Shown here one piece after another: positions 23,984 through 34,380 of a DNA stretch of 64,000 bases (the first letter of the stretch is position 1; every line of letters starts with the position of its first letter). A model generated the notes under the pieces. That model saw nothing but the letters and a program-made list of their open reading frames with translations, had not been told where the DNA came from and made no database searches. Position numbers and translations under genes: made by a program. Source of the DNA: Sequoia sempervirens (Eukaryota; Streptophyta; Pinopsida; Cupressales; Cupressaceae). The stretch lies in NCBI GenBank assembly GCA_007258455.2, contig VDFB02262611.1, forward strand, positions 62,001-126,000, written 5' to 3'.

Positions 23984-24464
23984 TGTTGGGATAATGAATG
24001 CACAGTCCTTGAAGCTGCAGTCTTCGATGTAGGACCTTTAAGCCAGGAAAGATAATCAACCACCCAGAAAGTGTTGCAACTAGGCATGCACAATGGAGAT
24101 TCAATATTGATATGATATATTGGATTATGGATATCTGATTGATATCTTGATATTACAAATGTACAAGATGCCTGATTATATAGGCAATAGGTAAAACCTA
24201 ATATGCATGAGATGTTGACATGTGTCTTGATCTAACAACATGTGACAACATGTGAACCCTAATGGTAACAATCATTAAATGAGGGGATAAGTCTAGAAGG
24301 ACAACTCAACTTCTAGATGGAATCTTATCTCCTACAAATAAGGAAGGGAATATTATCCCATTTATTAAATGATTGATCTAATAATGCAACCTAGGACTTA
24401 ATTAATTAAATGCAAGACCTAAGTTAACTTATGCTAGTGTAATAATTAATTAATTACACCAACA
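23984..24464 (-). repeat. 5' LTR of the gag-only copia element (481 bp)
   Basis: Identical by eye to 20448-20928. It carries the promoter that drives minus-strand transcription into the leader and gag. Confidence 0.95.
24174..24183 (-). promoter_or_regulatory. Probable TATA box of the 5' LTR
   Basis: The minus strand reads CTATATAATC in the middle of the LTR, about 190 bases upstream of the LTR end. This is a typical position for the U3/R promoter of a copia LTR. Confidence 0.5.
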
Positions 24465-24469
24465 AATAC
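24465..24469. repeat. Target-site duplication AATAC, right
   Basis: Exact copy of 20443-20447 immediately after the LTR. Confidence 0.95.
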
Positions 24470-26035
24470 AAAAGAAAATAACCTTAGAAAATTTATGTTA
24501 TGAAATTAAAAGGGTAAACAAGATACTTTATAAGATAATACATTGAATTCATACAACAATATTCTTTCCAAATTAATTTTCCCTTGCATGCAATAGTTAC
24601 TAATAACTTAGCATAGTCATGGTTCTTCCCAAAAGATTTTGTATATAACTAAATCTAGAAAACCATTTCCTCATATCTCCTCATAACTATATCTAAATTC
24701 ATCCCATACAAGAAAAGGAGGCTTATGTCTTACCAACATGATAAAAACCTTAATACCAAAGCTCAAATAAGATAATATGTACCTTGCAAAATGCATGCAA
24801 GGGTTTCTAAATAAACCTAAACTTATCACAGTCCCAAAAATGAAGTTATTCAACTTGTACCAAGACCAAATATAAATATTCAATATGAAAGAGAAACCTA
24901 TACATCTATTTGAGATGATGTAGTTACAATTACTAAGATGAAAATTGTAATTACTCAATAATAAGTTAATTGATTGCACAACATTGAAAAAAAATGATAG
25001 CTTGAAAGAATTTAACTTGAAATCATATACAACTTTCTACCATTATCAAAATTTGTAAATAAGGTAAAACACACAATATACAACAATCATCATTAGAGAT
25101 CCATATGACATTTTATAAGGTCAAGCCTTCAAAATTAAAAGCTATGGATTAACATCAGCATAGCATGACCTCATAATGCACCTACGAACCCTAAGATAGA
25201 AATAAAAGCTTTATTTGAATTCACATATGGAAGGAGCTTATTGAATGGCTTCCTTTTAGGGTTAGATATCTACTAGAAGCCTTCAACCATTGACAAAGGC
25301 TTAGAATCTTCTAGCCACAACCAAGTCACCACAAGTAAATCAAACAACTTCTAAGGTTTGAACCCAACACTCAATAATGGGTCACAATCCCAACATTGAT
25401 TATAGAAAATAAATATCCATTGCTAAAACATCTAGCTCTCCCTCCCAAAACACCCTCTCCACCATAAGAAAACCATCAAGAGACTACCATCACATATAAT
25501 GGTGGCATAAAATGGCTTCCAAATGAGTAAATAACCAAGCACTAGTCTATGGTTGTGGTTGTAACTCCTTAGCAATAAAAATGAAAATGAAAAAAACTAT
25601 ACTCTCTAACAACCTAACTCAACTCTCAAAGAACCATAGGTCAACCTCTACTATAGTTGTAACAAAAAACACTATAAAAGCTTGCACAAAATAACAATAC
25701 TATCAATTAAGGAAAGTTCTAAAAGGAAACCCCCAAGTGGCCTTCAAATACAATATAATGAAGTTATACTCTAAGATTAAGGATCATAGACAACAAGCCA
25801 TGTTTCTATAGTAGAGGTGATCCATGGTCCTAACATTAACATAAGTATAACTTAATCATGATAGCAAGAAACCAATAGTAGTGAAATGAAATAGAGAGGG
25901 CAACAATCAAATAAACTATCAATCAACATGCAAATACAATAAATATTGTGAACAATTTATTCTTGGCTTGTGTAAGGTATTGTATTATCATTTTCCAATG
26001 AACCACCCAACTTAAGTAAACCACTCTATCCCATA
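24470..26035. other. Intergenic DNA, nothing recognised
   Basis: AT-rich, no ORF above about 100 codons with recognisable content and no paired repeats. Separates the young copia element from LINE C. Confidence 0.5.
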
Positions 26036-26050
26036 AACTACTTGTTCTTG
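26036..26050. repeat. LINE C target-site duplication, 3' side
   Basis: AACTACTTGTTCTTG just outside the A-rich 3' end. It matches AACTACTTGTGCTTG at 28527-28541 in 14 of 15 bases. Confidence 0.8.
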
Positions 26051-26300
26051 TTTTTTTATTAAAATAAAGATGAGAAGGGCCCAAACCCTTACATAAAATC
26101 CAAAAAGGTGACCAAAAAAAGTCTCACAAGAATTGAGACTAAGACCAATAGTTCAACAATAGAGAAAAAAATAGAGAACCAACAAAAAGCAAGAGAAACC
26201 ATAAAAACACAATTACATATCTCCAAGAAGTTTAAGGCCACAAATGGCCTACCATTCCCTGGAAATGTTAGTCTGGCCACTAGTAATGCTAGAAGAGGAA
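26051..26300 (-). other. LINE C 3' UTR
   Basis: Non-coding tail after ORF3. It ends with the GGGCCCTTCTC motif and an A-rich tract. A 63-codon hydrophobic frame within it (26089-26280) resembles hydrophobic frames in the LINE A UTR but is probably not translated. Confidence 0.55.
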
Positions 26301-27963
26301 AAATATGAACAACAACTCTACCTGTAGGAACCTACCTTTTATCACCACTTGGAATGCCTAAAGAAGAAGCAATAGCTTTACCTTTAGGATCATGGCTTTT
26401 AGCACACTTTATGTTAGCAAGGCCAGACTAAGGAGAATTAACCATATTGGCTTGTTGTTTAGTTCTTTTTTCAGTTCAAATTGAAACACATAAAGAGTGA
26501 TGATAGAGTTTTTCACTATTTCCTTATTGAAGGAAATAATTTCCTTCATGTTGCTCTTGATGGTTCCCTAGTTATGCTTGATAGACTCCACTTCCTACTC
26601 CAAATGTTCCCATTTAGAAAAAAAAAATCGATATACTTTTTAACAGCATACTAGATGTCATCCTCAACTTTATCACTTTGCCAATCAAAGGTCGCACATA
26701 ATGGGAAATAGATTCCAAATGTTGTATTTTCTTCTTGGCAATATGTATTTGAGCCAATTGCCACCTGAGGACCTCATTTTTCAGATTATATGCCTCAAAT
26801 AGGGTCTCAATTCTCCCATCTCATTTGAGATAAGAGCTACAAGAATGAGTCTCCATATTAGAGTGGGCAATAGAGGGTCCAAAAAAATTACCTTTAAAAA
26901 ATTTGGTGGAGGAAAGGATAAACTTAAGAGAATTCTCAAAAAGGGAAGGGCCAAAGGGACCAGAAAACATTTTTCCTTTACCTTTAAATCGAGGGTTGCA
27001 ATTACAATTCTTAGGGGCTTGTTCAAGAGAGTTAATGGGGTTATCATCATCAATTCGATAGAATTAGGATTAATATTTAAGGGAGTGTTGAAGGAGACCT
27101 TTCTCCTCTAGTGAATTTTGGAGAGAGAGGGAGGGTCCTCGCCAATAATGTGCTCAGACACACCCAGGTGAAAACACATATAAACCTATTGGGGGATTAA
27201 CAAGTTTGGGTTTTTCACAGAAGGGCCCTTTGCTGAATGATGGTAAACAAGAGAAGGGTTATATAAACATGGGAAGATAGGGGGGTCCATGGTTTGAGCA
27301 AGGTGAAAATGATTCTAGAGTCTATAAATTATCCCTTGATGCAAGGGCAAGTCCTTTTCACCTAAAACACCTTTTGAACAAATTCATCAAGGGAAGAGAA
27401 AATTCAAATGGAAAAATTCATATGAACATTATGCCTAAGGTGGTTAAGCATGAGAAAAAGGTAAGAATGAAACCTTTTATATTTACCTTCTAGGGTAATA
27501 TAGCACATGAGAGCCTCGACCACCGTCTTCCAAACCCTTGGGAGATCTTTTCTATTGAATCTATTTTGTAGATCAATTTTTTGCCTCTCTTCATGAATCT
27601 ATTCATCACTTCCTGGTAGTTTCCCTTAACATTTTTGGGGATGTGAGTGTCATGCACATAAACAACCCTTCCCTTCCAAGAATTGGAAAATTCATTGAAA
27701 ATGATAGTGTCAAAATTGTTCATGTCTTCAAATTTGGAAGAAAGGTTTCCTCTCTACAAAATATCCCAAATCTCCAAGTCGTTCTTGAGATTCTCACAAT
27801 TGGAAGGTTCAATTTGAAGGTCACCCCCATGGTGGAGTTGAGGTAGAACCTAGAATTTCAAATAAAGTGGCAACAAATGAAATCTTGAGGGATAGTGATC
27901 ATGCACTCCAAAATAGGGATTATGAGAATGGGAGTTTGATATCTCTTCTCCCCATTTTACCAT
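26300..27963 (-). pseudogene. LINE C third ORF (ORF3), function unknown
   Basis: Begins at an ATG 44 bases after the ORF2 stop (27963; MVKWGEEISNSHSHNPYFG). It is homologous to LINE A ORF3 in two blocks. First, near 27620-27720, FNEFSNSWKGRVV aligns with VKFTNSWRKGNVA. Second, near 27370-27520, ITLEGKYKRFHSYLFLMLNH then LRHNVHMNF aligns with FTLEGTYMTVHAHHFPLLNH then IRDNEHINF. A C-terminal heptad-like segment near 26720-26820 (IETLFEAYNLKNEVLRWQL) suggests a coiled coil, as in LINE A. Several in-frame stops and at least one frameshift make it a pseudogene. The two copies are far apart in sequence, so the gene was kept over considerable element evolution. No family is recognised. Confidence 0.7.
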
Positions 27964-28007
27964 TTTTTCTAGAGTTTTGGAGAGCTTTGTTGCTCATGCC
28001 AACACAA

Positions 28008-28526
28008 CTATTTGGGCCATCCTTGAGAAATAAAATGATTAATATTTTGTGTATCATGATTAACTTGAAAGTTGATATGATTTGGTAGGGAATGGAAATC
28101 ATTCCAAGTTAAGAGCCCTTCAATGTGGGTGCCAAAGTTGGCTAAGGAATCTGTTAAGATATTCCCTTCCCTATAGATGTCTTAAACTTTGGTATCTCCA
28201 AAGTTTCCTATAATTATTTATATCTCATCTATAATTTCTTGATAGGACTAGCTAGGGATAGCTTTAGAGAATATCATATCAATTATGTTTTTAGAATCTC
28301 CTTATATAATTAGATTCTTGTTCCCTTTACATTCTTAGCCATCATGAGACCTTGAAGGGTCGGTGTTGCTTCAACAAAGTTACATTGAATACCTAAATTC
28401 TCAGCAAAGGCACCAATCACTTGTTCCTTATCATCCGTTATTAAACCATCCTCACCTTCTTGACTTGGATTACCTTTTTCAGAGTCATCAAAGTTAAGTT
28501 TGTGTCATCTAGAATTATGGGGGTCC
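28008..28526 (-). pseudogene. LINE C ORF2 C-terminus: RNase H remnant
   Basis: The C-terminal RNase H domain of LINE ORF2, opening at the 5' truncation point. Recognisable words in shifting minus frames: a decayed NFDGASKGNPG-type opening near 28490, AFAENLGIQCNFVEATPTLQ near 28370-28410, an EGDSKNII-like block near 28290, and ANFGTHIEGLLTW near 28100. Multiple stops. The stop at 28008-28010 ends ORF2, and ORF3 follows after 44 bases. Confidence 0.7.
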
Positions 28527-28541
28527 AACTACTTGTGCTTG
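28527..28541. repeat. LINE C target-site duplication, 5' side
   Basis: AACTACTTGTGCTTG, matching 26036-26050 with one mismatch. Confidence 0.8.
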
Positions 28542-28898
28542 TTAGTGCTTGTGACCTAAAATGTATATCAAGATCTCATCTTAAAAAGTAAATAATAATA
28601 ATATTGAATAATTGAGAGAAAAAAAATCTAAAATTGAATAATATTATAATCCATAATAATGTTTCAATGGATAGTCAAATTAGTTGAAAGGTGACATCAA
28701 AGTTGAGACTAACAAGAGGAGCATATGACATCAAGAAATTCTTAATAATTTTTTTACATCTAACTATTTTCTACGAGAATCATATCAATGTATTCATTAC
28801 TTATGTGATGAATTAACAATGTTGTATACTTAAATAGACATATATAAATTTATATATGAATACAATTTTTGGTTAATCTTTCGAGTTTGACACATAAA

Positions 28899-29112
28899 GT
28901 GGGTAACTTTATCCCATACATACATACATATACATATATATACATACACACATATATACATACATATATATACATATACATGTATATACTCACATATATA
29001 TGCATACACACACATATATATGTACATATATAAATGTACATATATATATATATATATATATATGTATATGTATATACATACACACATATATGTGTGCTTG
29101 TATGTATGTATG

Positions 29113-29148
<36 letters not shown>

Positions 29149-29253
29149 TATATATGCATATATACATGTATATATGTGTATGTATATATGTGTGTGTGTA
29201 TATGTATATATGTATATGTATGTATAAATATATATGGGATAATGTTACCCACT
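28899..29253. repeat. Microsatellite enclosed in an inverted repeat
   Basis: The left end AGTGGGTAACTTTATCCCATA (28899 on) is the near-perfect reverse complement of the right end TATGGGATAATGTTACCCACT (29233-29253). Between them the left half is rich in TACATA/CACATA and the right half in TATGTA/TGTGTA, so the whole 355 bp could fold into one long hairpin. Long ORFs on both strands here are microsatellite translations. Confidence 0.85.
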
Positions 29254-29840
29254 TCATCTCTAATACCAGTTTGCAGAATAACAAAATAGAACTTTATTGA
29301 TTGATTTAAGATTACAATGCTTCCATAACAAACAAAAAAAGTCATCCTATCACAATTTTTTGATTACTTAGATTGAACTAGGCACAGAGTAAGAGAATAC
29401 AAGTGCTTGACTAAAATCTAGAATCTCTAAGAATATTGAACTTTTAGACTCCAATTCTTAATGTCTCATAGTGAGGTTGATCCTTGGATTTATAGATCTG
29501 GACTTGAACTTTTATGCTATAGATTTGGTTTTGAAATCCAACCATACAATCTTGACATCTACCTAACATACCAAGTTTACTAAGTGAGTAGATAGTTGTT
29601 GCACATTCTATTATGAACACTAAACTTAGTGAGCAACAAAAGGAATCACTTTTTGAAAACTCGTGAGTGAGAAGGGTCCACTTAACACTTGTAAGTGGCT
29701 AAATGGATGCTACTTTTTATTATAGGGTAGCATCATATTATTAGATCATAACATGGTTGACATCACGACACTGAAAAATCCATATGCTAGTTACTTTTTT
29801 ATAAAGGCTTTGGTGGTAATAGTTTTGTCGGTAAAGGTAT
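29254..29840. other. Non-coding stretch, nothing recognised
   Basis: No supported ORF between the microsatellite hairpin and the pararetrovirus-like block. Confidence 0.5.
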
Positions 29841-30056
29841 CTAAGCAATTTCAAGATCATCAGAATGAGGATTGAAAACATATATAATTCTTACAAAAAA
29901 AATTGGCATAGCCCAATCTTCTTTTGTCCTTTTGGTAGGTACAAGAGTTGGTTCCATTTCATCTAAAACAACTTTTGAAAACCATCTTTGTGTTATCAAA
30001 TAGAATTTAACCCTTGGCAAATTGTAACCTATAGGGTTAGTTAGATATTCTACCAT
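29841..30056 (-). pseudogene. Unassigned 71-codon frame downstream of the RNase H remnant
   Basis: A minus-strand open frame just beyond the pararetrovirus-like RNase H, including the words KVKFYL-like VKFYLITQRWFSK and RTKEDWAMPIFFV. The composition is protein-like, not random, so it may be the C-terminal or a following ORF of the same old element. I cannot name a family. Confidence 0.35.
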
Positions 30057-30599
30057 TCCATCAAAAATTGATTGATAAAAATGTCTCTCAATAAGGTGGA
30101 GGAATTATCGCATGTTCGAAGGAAAACCTGGAGTGAATATATTTGCATAATCTTCAAATTAAGTTTTTGATAAAGAGATGTTATTAATAAATCCAAACTA
30201 GATACATTTAAGTAGATTCATTTTATTTGGTATGGTCCATCTCATGGACTATAATCTGGTTATCTGAATATCCAAAGAATAGACATATCTGACATAATAT
30301 GTAACAGGTACCTCATCTAAACCAAAACATCTTAGATTTTTTTTATTGTTTAGAATCATAATTCCCTTCATCATAATGCTTACTTATTAACTTTATAAGA
30401 TAATTTAACCATTTATTCATAAGACAAACTTTAACAAAATTTTCAACAATTTGGACTAGAAGCATAGGAAGAGTTTGACCATGGCGTAAAAAGAAAAAAA
30501 ATTCTCTATCTCTTCTACAATAAGCTACTTCTCCAAAAACTAACCCATCTCAAACAATTGTTTCCAATTCCCTTGTAAGGACATCTACTAATGGATTAT

Positions 30600-31130
30600 T
30601 TTCCCCTTTAATCCGTTCTATATCGAAATCATAACCCAAAAACCCAAAATACCACCTGGAAATCCTTCCTTGGGTTATATCTTTATTTGGATTTTTCTTT
30701 GCTAGACTTCTCATGGCTCAGTGATTGGTTCTTACGGTAAAGTGTTCTAGCTTCAAAAATATTTTAAATTTCTCAATTCCTTTCTTTACAACAAGATTTA
30801 TTTTTCCATATATGTGATACCTTGATTAAGTGTTAGTGAAAGTTCCTGATCTATAATCACATGCATATTTTCTTTCATCTTCTAATTCTTGAATTAACAC
30901 AATAGACTAAATATTATCAGAAGCATCAATGTATAGAAATAATGGCAAACCTTTTTTAAAAATTTGCAGAGAAGGCAAACTTTGATATTTTATATTTATA
31001 TTTTAAAATTCCTAAGTGGCTTGATTAATCCATCCATCATTTTTATCTTTTAATCGATCTTGGAGTAATTTTCTATATCAAGCTAATCCATTGTACAAAT
31101 GTGAAACATAATTTAAACAACCAAGAAATC
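30600..31130 (-). pseudogene. RNase H remnant (pararetrovirus-like)
   Basis: Downstream of RT, minus frames show FLGCLNYVSHLYNG near 31110, an LYIDASDN motif near 30930 (catalytic Asp region), YRSGTFTN near 30830 and GYDFDIERIKGENNPL near 30620. This is the layout of RNase H fused to RT in pararetroviruses and Ty3-type elements. Several stops interrupt it. Confidence 0.65.
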
Positions 31131-31239
31131 TTTGGATTTATTTTTGTCTTACAAAATATCTGGAAACTCTTAAATTTTCTGCAAAATATGTGGTTGTAGC
31201 TTAATGCTTCCCTTATCTAGATGTAAACCCAAAAATTCT

Positions 31240-31900
31240 ATTTATTCTTATCCAACCACCATTTTCTTTGTTGATAAACATATTCCATGTTGCTTTATTG
31301 CTGCAAATAAATCTTCAAGATGGCTTAGATGGTCAGTTTCATCATTAGAAAATATAATTACATCATCTATATAAACAACACAAAATATTTCAAATGGTGT
31401 AATGCTCGGTCTATTCTTATTTGAAAATATGTTGGAGCTATGCATAGAATAAATGGCATTACATTCCACTCATAGAGTCCTTGAGGGAATGAAAAATGTG
31501 TTTTATACTTATTTGACTCTTTGACCTTTATTTGCCAAAATCTTGATTTGCAGTTAAATTTTGAAAATACCTTCTTATTGGAAACTCTTCTTATTAGATC
31601 AACACTTAAAGGAATGAGATAGTTGAATGGAAGGATAATATCATCAAGAGATTTATAATTTATGTAAAATCTTTTATTACCTCTTTCTTTCTCTACTCTC
31701 TTATTTACAAGGAATATTGGGTTCTTTCTCTACTCTCTTATTTACAAGGAATATTGGGCATGAAAAATGACTTTTACTTGGCCTTATGAAATTTCTTTTA
31801 GTTAATTATTTTAAATGCTTATCCATTTATTTTACTTCTAATGGGCTCATCAAATATCTAATATCGTGGGGAATTACTAACTAACATTCTAGTCTAATTT
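31240..31900 (-). pseudogene. Reverse transcriptase remnant with YIDD (pararetrovirus-like)
   Basis: The longest frame, 31248-31469, carries VVYIDDVIIFSND, the RT catalytic box, at about 31350-31385, then HLSHLEDLFAAIKQHGI and LSTKKM. Upstream pieces near 31560 and 31680 fit the palm region. A 37-bp tandem duplication at 31685-31758 shifts the frame within RT. Confidence 0.7.
31685..31758. repeat. 37-bp tandem duplication within the RT remnant
   Basis: Positions 31685-31721 and 31722-31758 are the same 37 bases, beginning TTCTTTCTCTACTC. The length is not a multiple of three, so it shifts the RT frame. Confidence 0.95.
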
Positions 31901-32199
31901 GGATTTCACATTCTTCATGATCCTAGGACCAAAAATGTAAAGGATTCATGCTACAACATTCTCTTTCAAATATTTCTTTTATGTTGTTGAACATGTCCTT
32001 AAAGTTTTCAAATTCTATGCTAAATAATTCATGATGTTGTTTTAGTTCTTTGACTCCTTCCCTCTTGAAGCTACCTTTCTTTCTATTATCAAACTTGTAA
32101 TTAGTGATCTTTAAGACATAAATTTTAATATGTCTGCTATTATGTCTCAAATATATTTCATATTTCTTTAGAAAAAAAAATTCATATTTGGTTAAGAAA

Positions 32200-32430
32200 A
32201 AAATAACCAAGTAGTACATCACCATCCAACTCATTATATTCAATAAAGTGAGTAATAAATGTTTTACCAATAGTTTCAATGTGTACATCTTGTGCATACC
32301 TACCCATTTGAATCTTTTCCCCATTAATAACATATCCATTGGGGATGTTTGGTCTAGGTGTCTATAATTCTGAAGGAATTGCATTTGTTTTTGCAAAACA
32401 TCTTGAAGATCCTAAATCTACAAATTCATC
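32200..32430 (-). pseudogene. Aspartic protease-like remnant (pararetrovirus-like)
   Basis: A minus frame reads FVDLGSSRCFA at 32397-32427, the position of a retroviral-type protease active site, with Leu where Ser or Thr is expected in the D-[ST]-G triad. An LLG-type block follows about 65 codons later. Probably inactive. Confidence 0.45.
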
Positions 32431-33159
32431 CATTATAGTCTTTTTTATCTTGGAAATCATAGATCAATGTGGATGTAAGCACAATTATTTGTCAAGAGCA
32501 CATGCCTTTTCTTTAATTTTTTTGTAACCTTGTTATCTTCTAATTCATTAGAAGATTCAAAGCTTTGTTTCTCTTCTACTGCGAATAAAATGTCTCTAAT
32601 CTCCCCCATTGAAGGAGACAAATTTATTTTTTATTTTTGTTATTTTTAACCATTGTGATTAATTCTAAAACATCATTGATAAGTATATCCAATATTTTAA
32701 ATATGGAAATGTTATCATCATGGATAGGAGGATCAAACTTACCTTTTTTTGAAAAATAACCTTTCTTTTTTCCAAGGTGGAACTACATAAGCGATTGTAT
32801 TCTTTTTTAGTATTTGTGAAGTTCTTTTTGAATTTGTTTCTTCTCCTCCTACGACTTTTTAGTCTTTTGCATATGTTGTTTGACAGCTTTTCACCTCTAC
32901 TCTCTGGTACCAACCTCTCTATATGGATCTTTTACTTTTCCATATCTAATTTTAGTTGTACATCTTTCAAAAATTGTTTTAGTAATGATACAACAAAATC
33001 CTCTTTTTCTTCTTGATTAGAAGATTCAAATTCAAAAGAAGAATTTTTTCTATACTTATGTTTTATCATAACATAAGATTCAGTACTATTTCCATTAATT
33101 CATAAAACTGAGTTTCATCTAGTTGCCTGTATGCTTCTTGGGAGTTTAAAATTTCTTAA

Positions 33160-34278
33160 TTTTGGTCTTGATCATGCCTTTGAAATATTGCATAAACTTG
33201 AGTACCAAGATTTAATTTTTGAGGGCAACTAGTAGCATAATGGGGACCTTTGCAAATAAAACATTTAACTCCCTGTTTTACCTTTCTTGATCTTTGCCTT
33301 CTTTTGAGAAGATATGGAGGAGGATTTCTTCTTTCAATTGTTGTTTATTTACAAAAGCAACTCTATACCTTTTCCTTTTTCCAAAATTGCTTCTACCAAA
33401 AGTGTATTTACCTCTATACTAAGAATCTTTGTTGAACCTTTTATTGCACTTTCTACATATGTATTTCTTTTCACAAGATTTTCTTTTAAATTGTCTGATC
33501 TAGGAAAAATATTTTAATTGATTTATGGGAGGAAGATTGTAGAATTCTTTCAAATTACATGTGGAGTTATATTCTTCAACATTTGCATTTAAGGCTCCTA
33601 AAAGACATTGCTTTTCCAATTTTCAACCTATTAAATTCTTTATATTTCAAAAAATGTACCATTTTGAACTGAATATTTTTTATTTTCCACAATATAAGCT
33701 TCTACCCAATGTCCTAAACCACAAGGTAAAGAATTTAAATAAAACTTTTTGGCAGATAAGTCATTATACAACCTTGCGGCTAGTAGATAATTTTTAAAAA
33801 CAAAATTGTAATCATGAACTTTTGCCAAAATTTTCAACTGCATGGCAAACAATAAATTTTCAGCTTCTTTGACAATATTTTTCCTATCACCACAAAACAA
33901 ATCTAACAACAAAAGTTTTAATTATTGGAAACCAATGGCTAATATATCATTGTGCCCCATGTCTGCTTCTTTGATTATAAAATTTGTTTCATCAATTTCA
34001 GTTATTGGCCCTAAGTGAGGAAGTGAATCCCACCCATGTTTGAGTTTTCTCGACATTAGTCTTACTACATATAAATTTTTTGTTGATTCTTACCAATTAC
34101 CTTGAGTTTCAAAGAATTTTTCTAGAGTATCTGCCCAAGTGGAGATAGTGTCATAAGGGTCCACAATTTTATCAATGTTAAGAATATATTTGGATGTGGC
34201 ATATGGCCTGAGTTGTTCACGTTTTGTATTTTCTATTACAACCTCTTTCATTTCCACATCATATTTTGCTTTAGTCAT
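33160..34278 (-). pseudogene. Capsid-like region with CCHC zinc knuckle (pararetrovirus-like)
   Basis: Three separate minus frames (34090-34278, 33640-33912 and 33160-33520) look like pieces of one capsid/gag protein. The last holds a basic Cys-containing patch and a knuckle, CFICKGPHYATSCP, at about 33224-33268. Its spacing is CX2CX3HX4C, one residue shorter than the canonical CX2CX4HX4C, which may be a lesion. Stops lie between the pieces. The family is inferred from the position upstream of the protease and RT. Confidence 0.5.
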
Positions 34279-34380
34279 TTTATAATTTTCCCACGGTTCC
34301 CTTTGTTGAATCTGTTGTGTACAATTGAGGTCTAAATCTATATCATCATCAAGATTGTCTACATCAAACTATACATAATC

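Larger units (their letters stand above)
20448..24464 (-). mobile_element. Young non-autonomous Ty1/copia element (gag-only)
   Basis: A 4017-bp minus-strand LTR element with all structural marks intact: two 481-bp LTRs (TGTTGG...CAACA) that I read as identical, a 5-bp TSD AATAC, a PBS abutting the 5' LTR and a G-rich PPT abutting the 3' LTR. The 3055-bp internal region encodes one long gag-like ORF and a long leader, but no protease, integrase, RT or RNase H. It therefore must be moved by enzymes supplied by another copia element. Identical LTRs mean a recent insertion. Confidence 0.95.
26051..28526 (-). mobile_element. LINE C: 5'-truncated LINE with RNase H, ORF3 and 3' UTR
   Basis: A 2476-bp minus-strand LINE insertion bracketed by a 15-bp TSD (14 of 15). 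The 3' end at 26051 is an AATAAAAAAA tail, preceded by AAGGGTTTGGGCCCTTCTC, the terminus shared with LINE A. The 5' end at 28526 truncates the element inside ORF2 just before RNase H. Within one TSD pair lie RNase H, a third ORF and the 3' UTR, so all were copied as one RNA. Frames are broken by several stops. Confidence 0.85.
30560..34380 (-). mobile_element. Endogenous pararetrovirus-like remnant (Caulimoviridae-like)
   Basis: A decayed minus-strand block. Order, N to C: capsid-like region with zinc knuckle (33.1-34.3 kb), basic region (32.7-32.9 kb), aspartic protease-like site (near 32400), RT with a YIDD box (near 31365), and an RNase H of the type linked directly to RT (30.6-31.0 kb). 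No integrase, chromodomain, LTR or PBS was found. That combination fits an integrated plant pararetrovirus better than Ty3/gypsy. A movement protein is absent, so the left part of the genome is lost. Frames are interrupted throughout by stops, indels and a 37-bp tandem duplication; the copy is inert. Confidence 0.65.

Noticed and set aside
28830..29345. Long Tyr/Ile/His-rich ORFs on both strands
   Set aside because: Translations of TA/CA/TG microsatellite; no protein-coding signal.
29841..34380. Ty3/gypsy retrotransposon as the identity of this block
   Set aside because: No integrase, LTR or PBS was found, and RNase H directly follows RT; a pararetrovirus-like origin fits better, although not proven.
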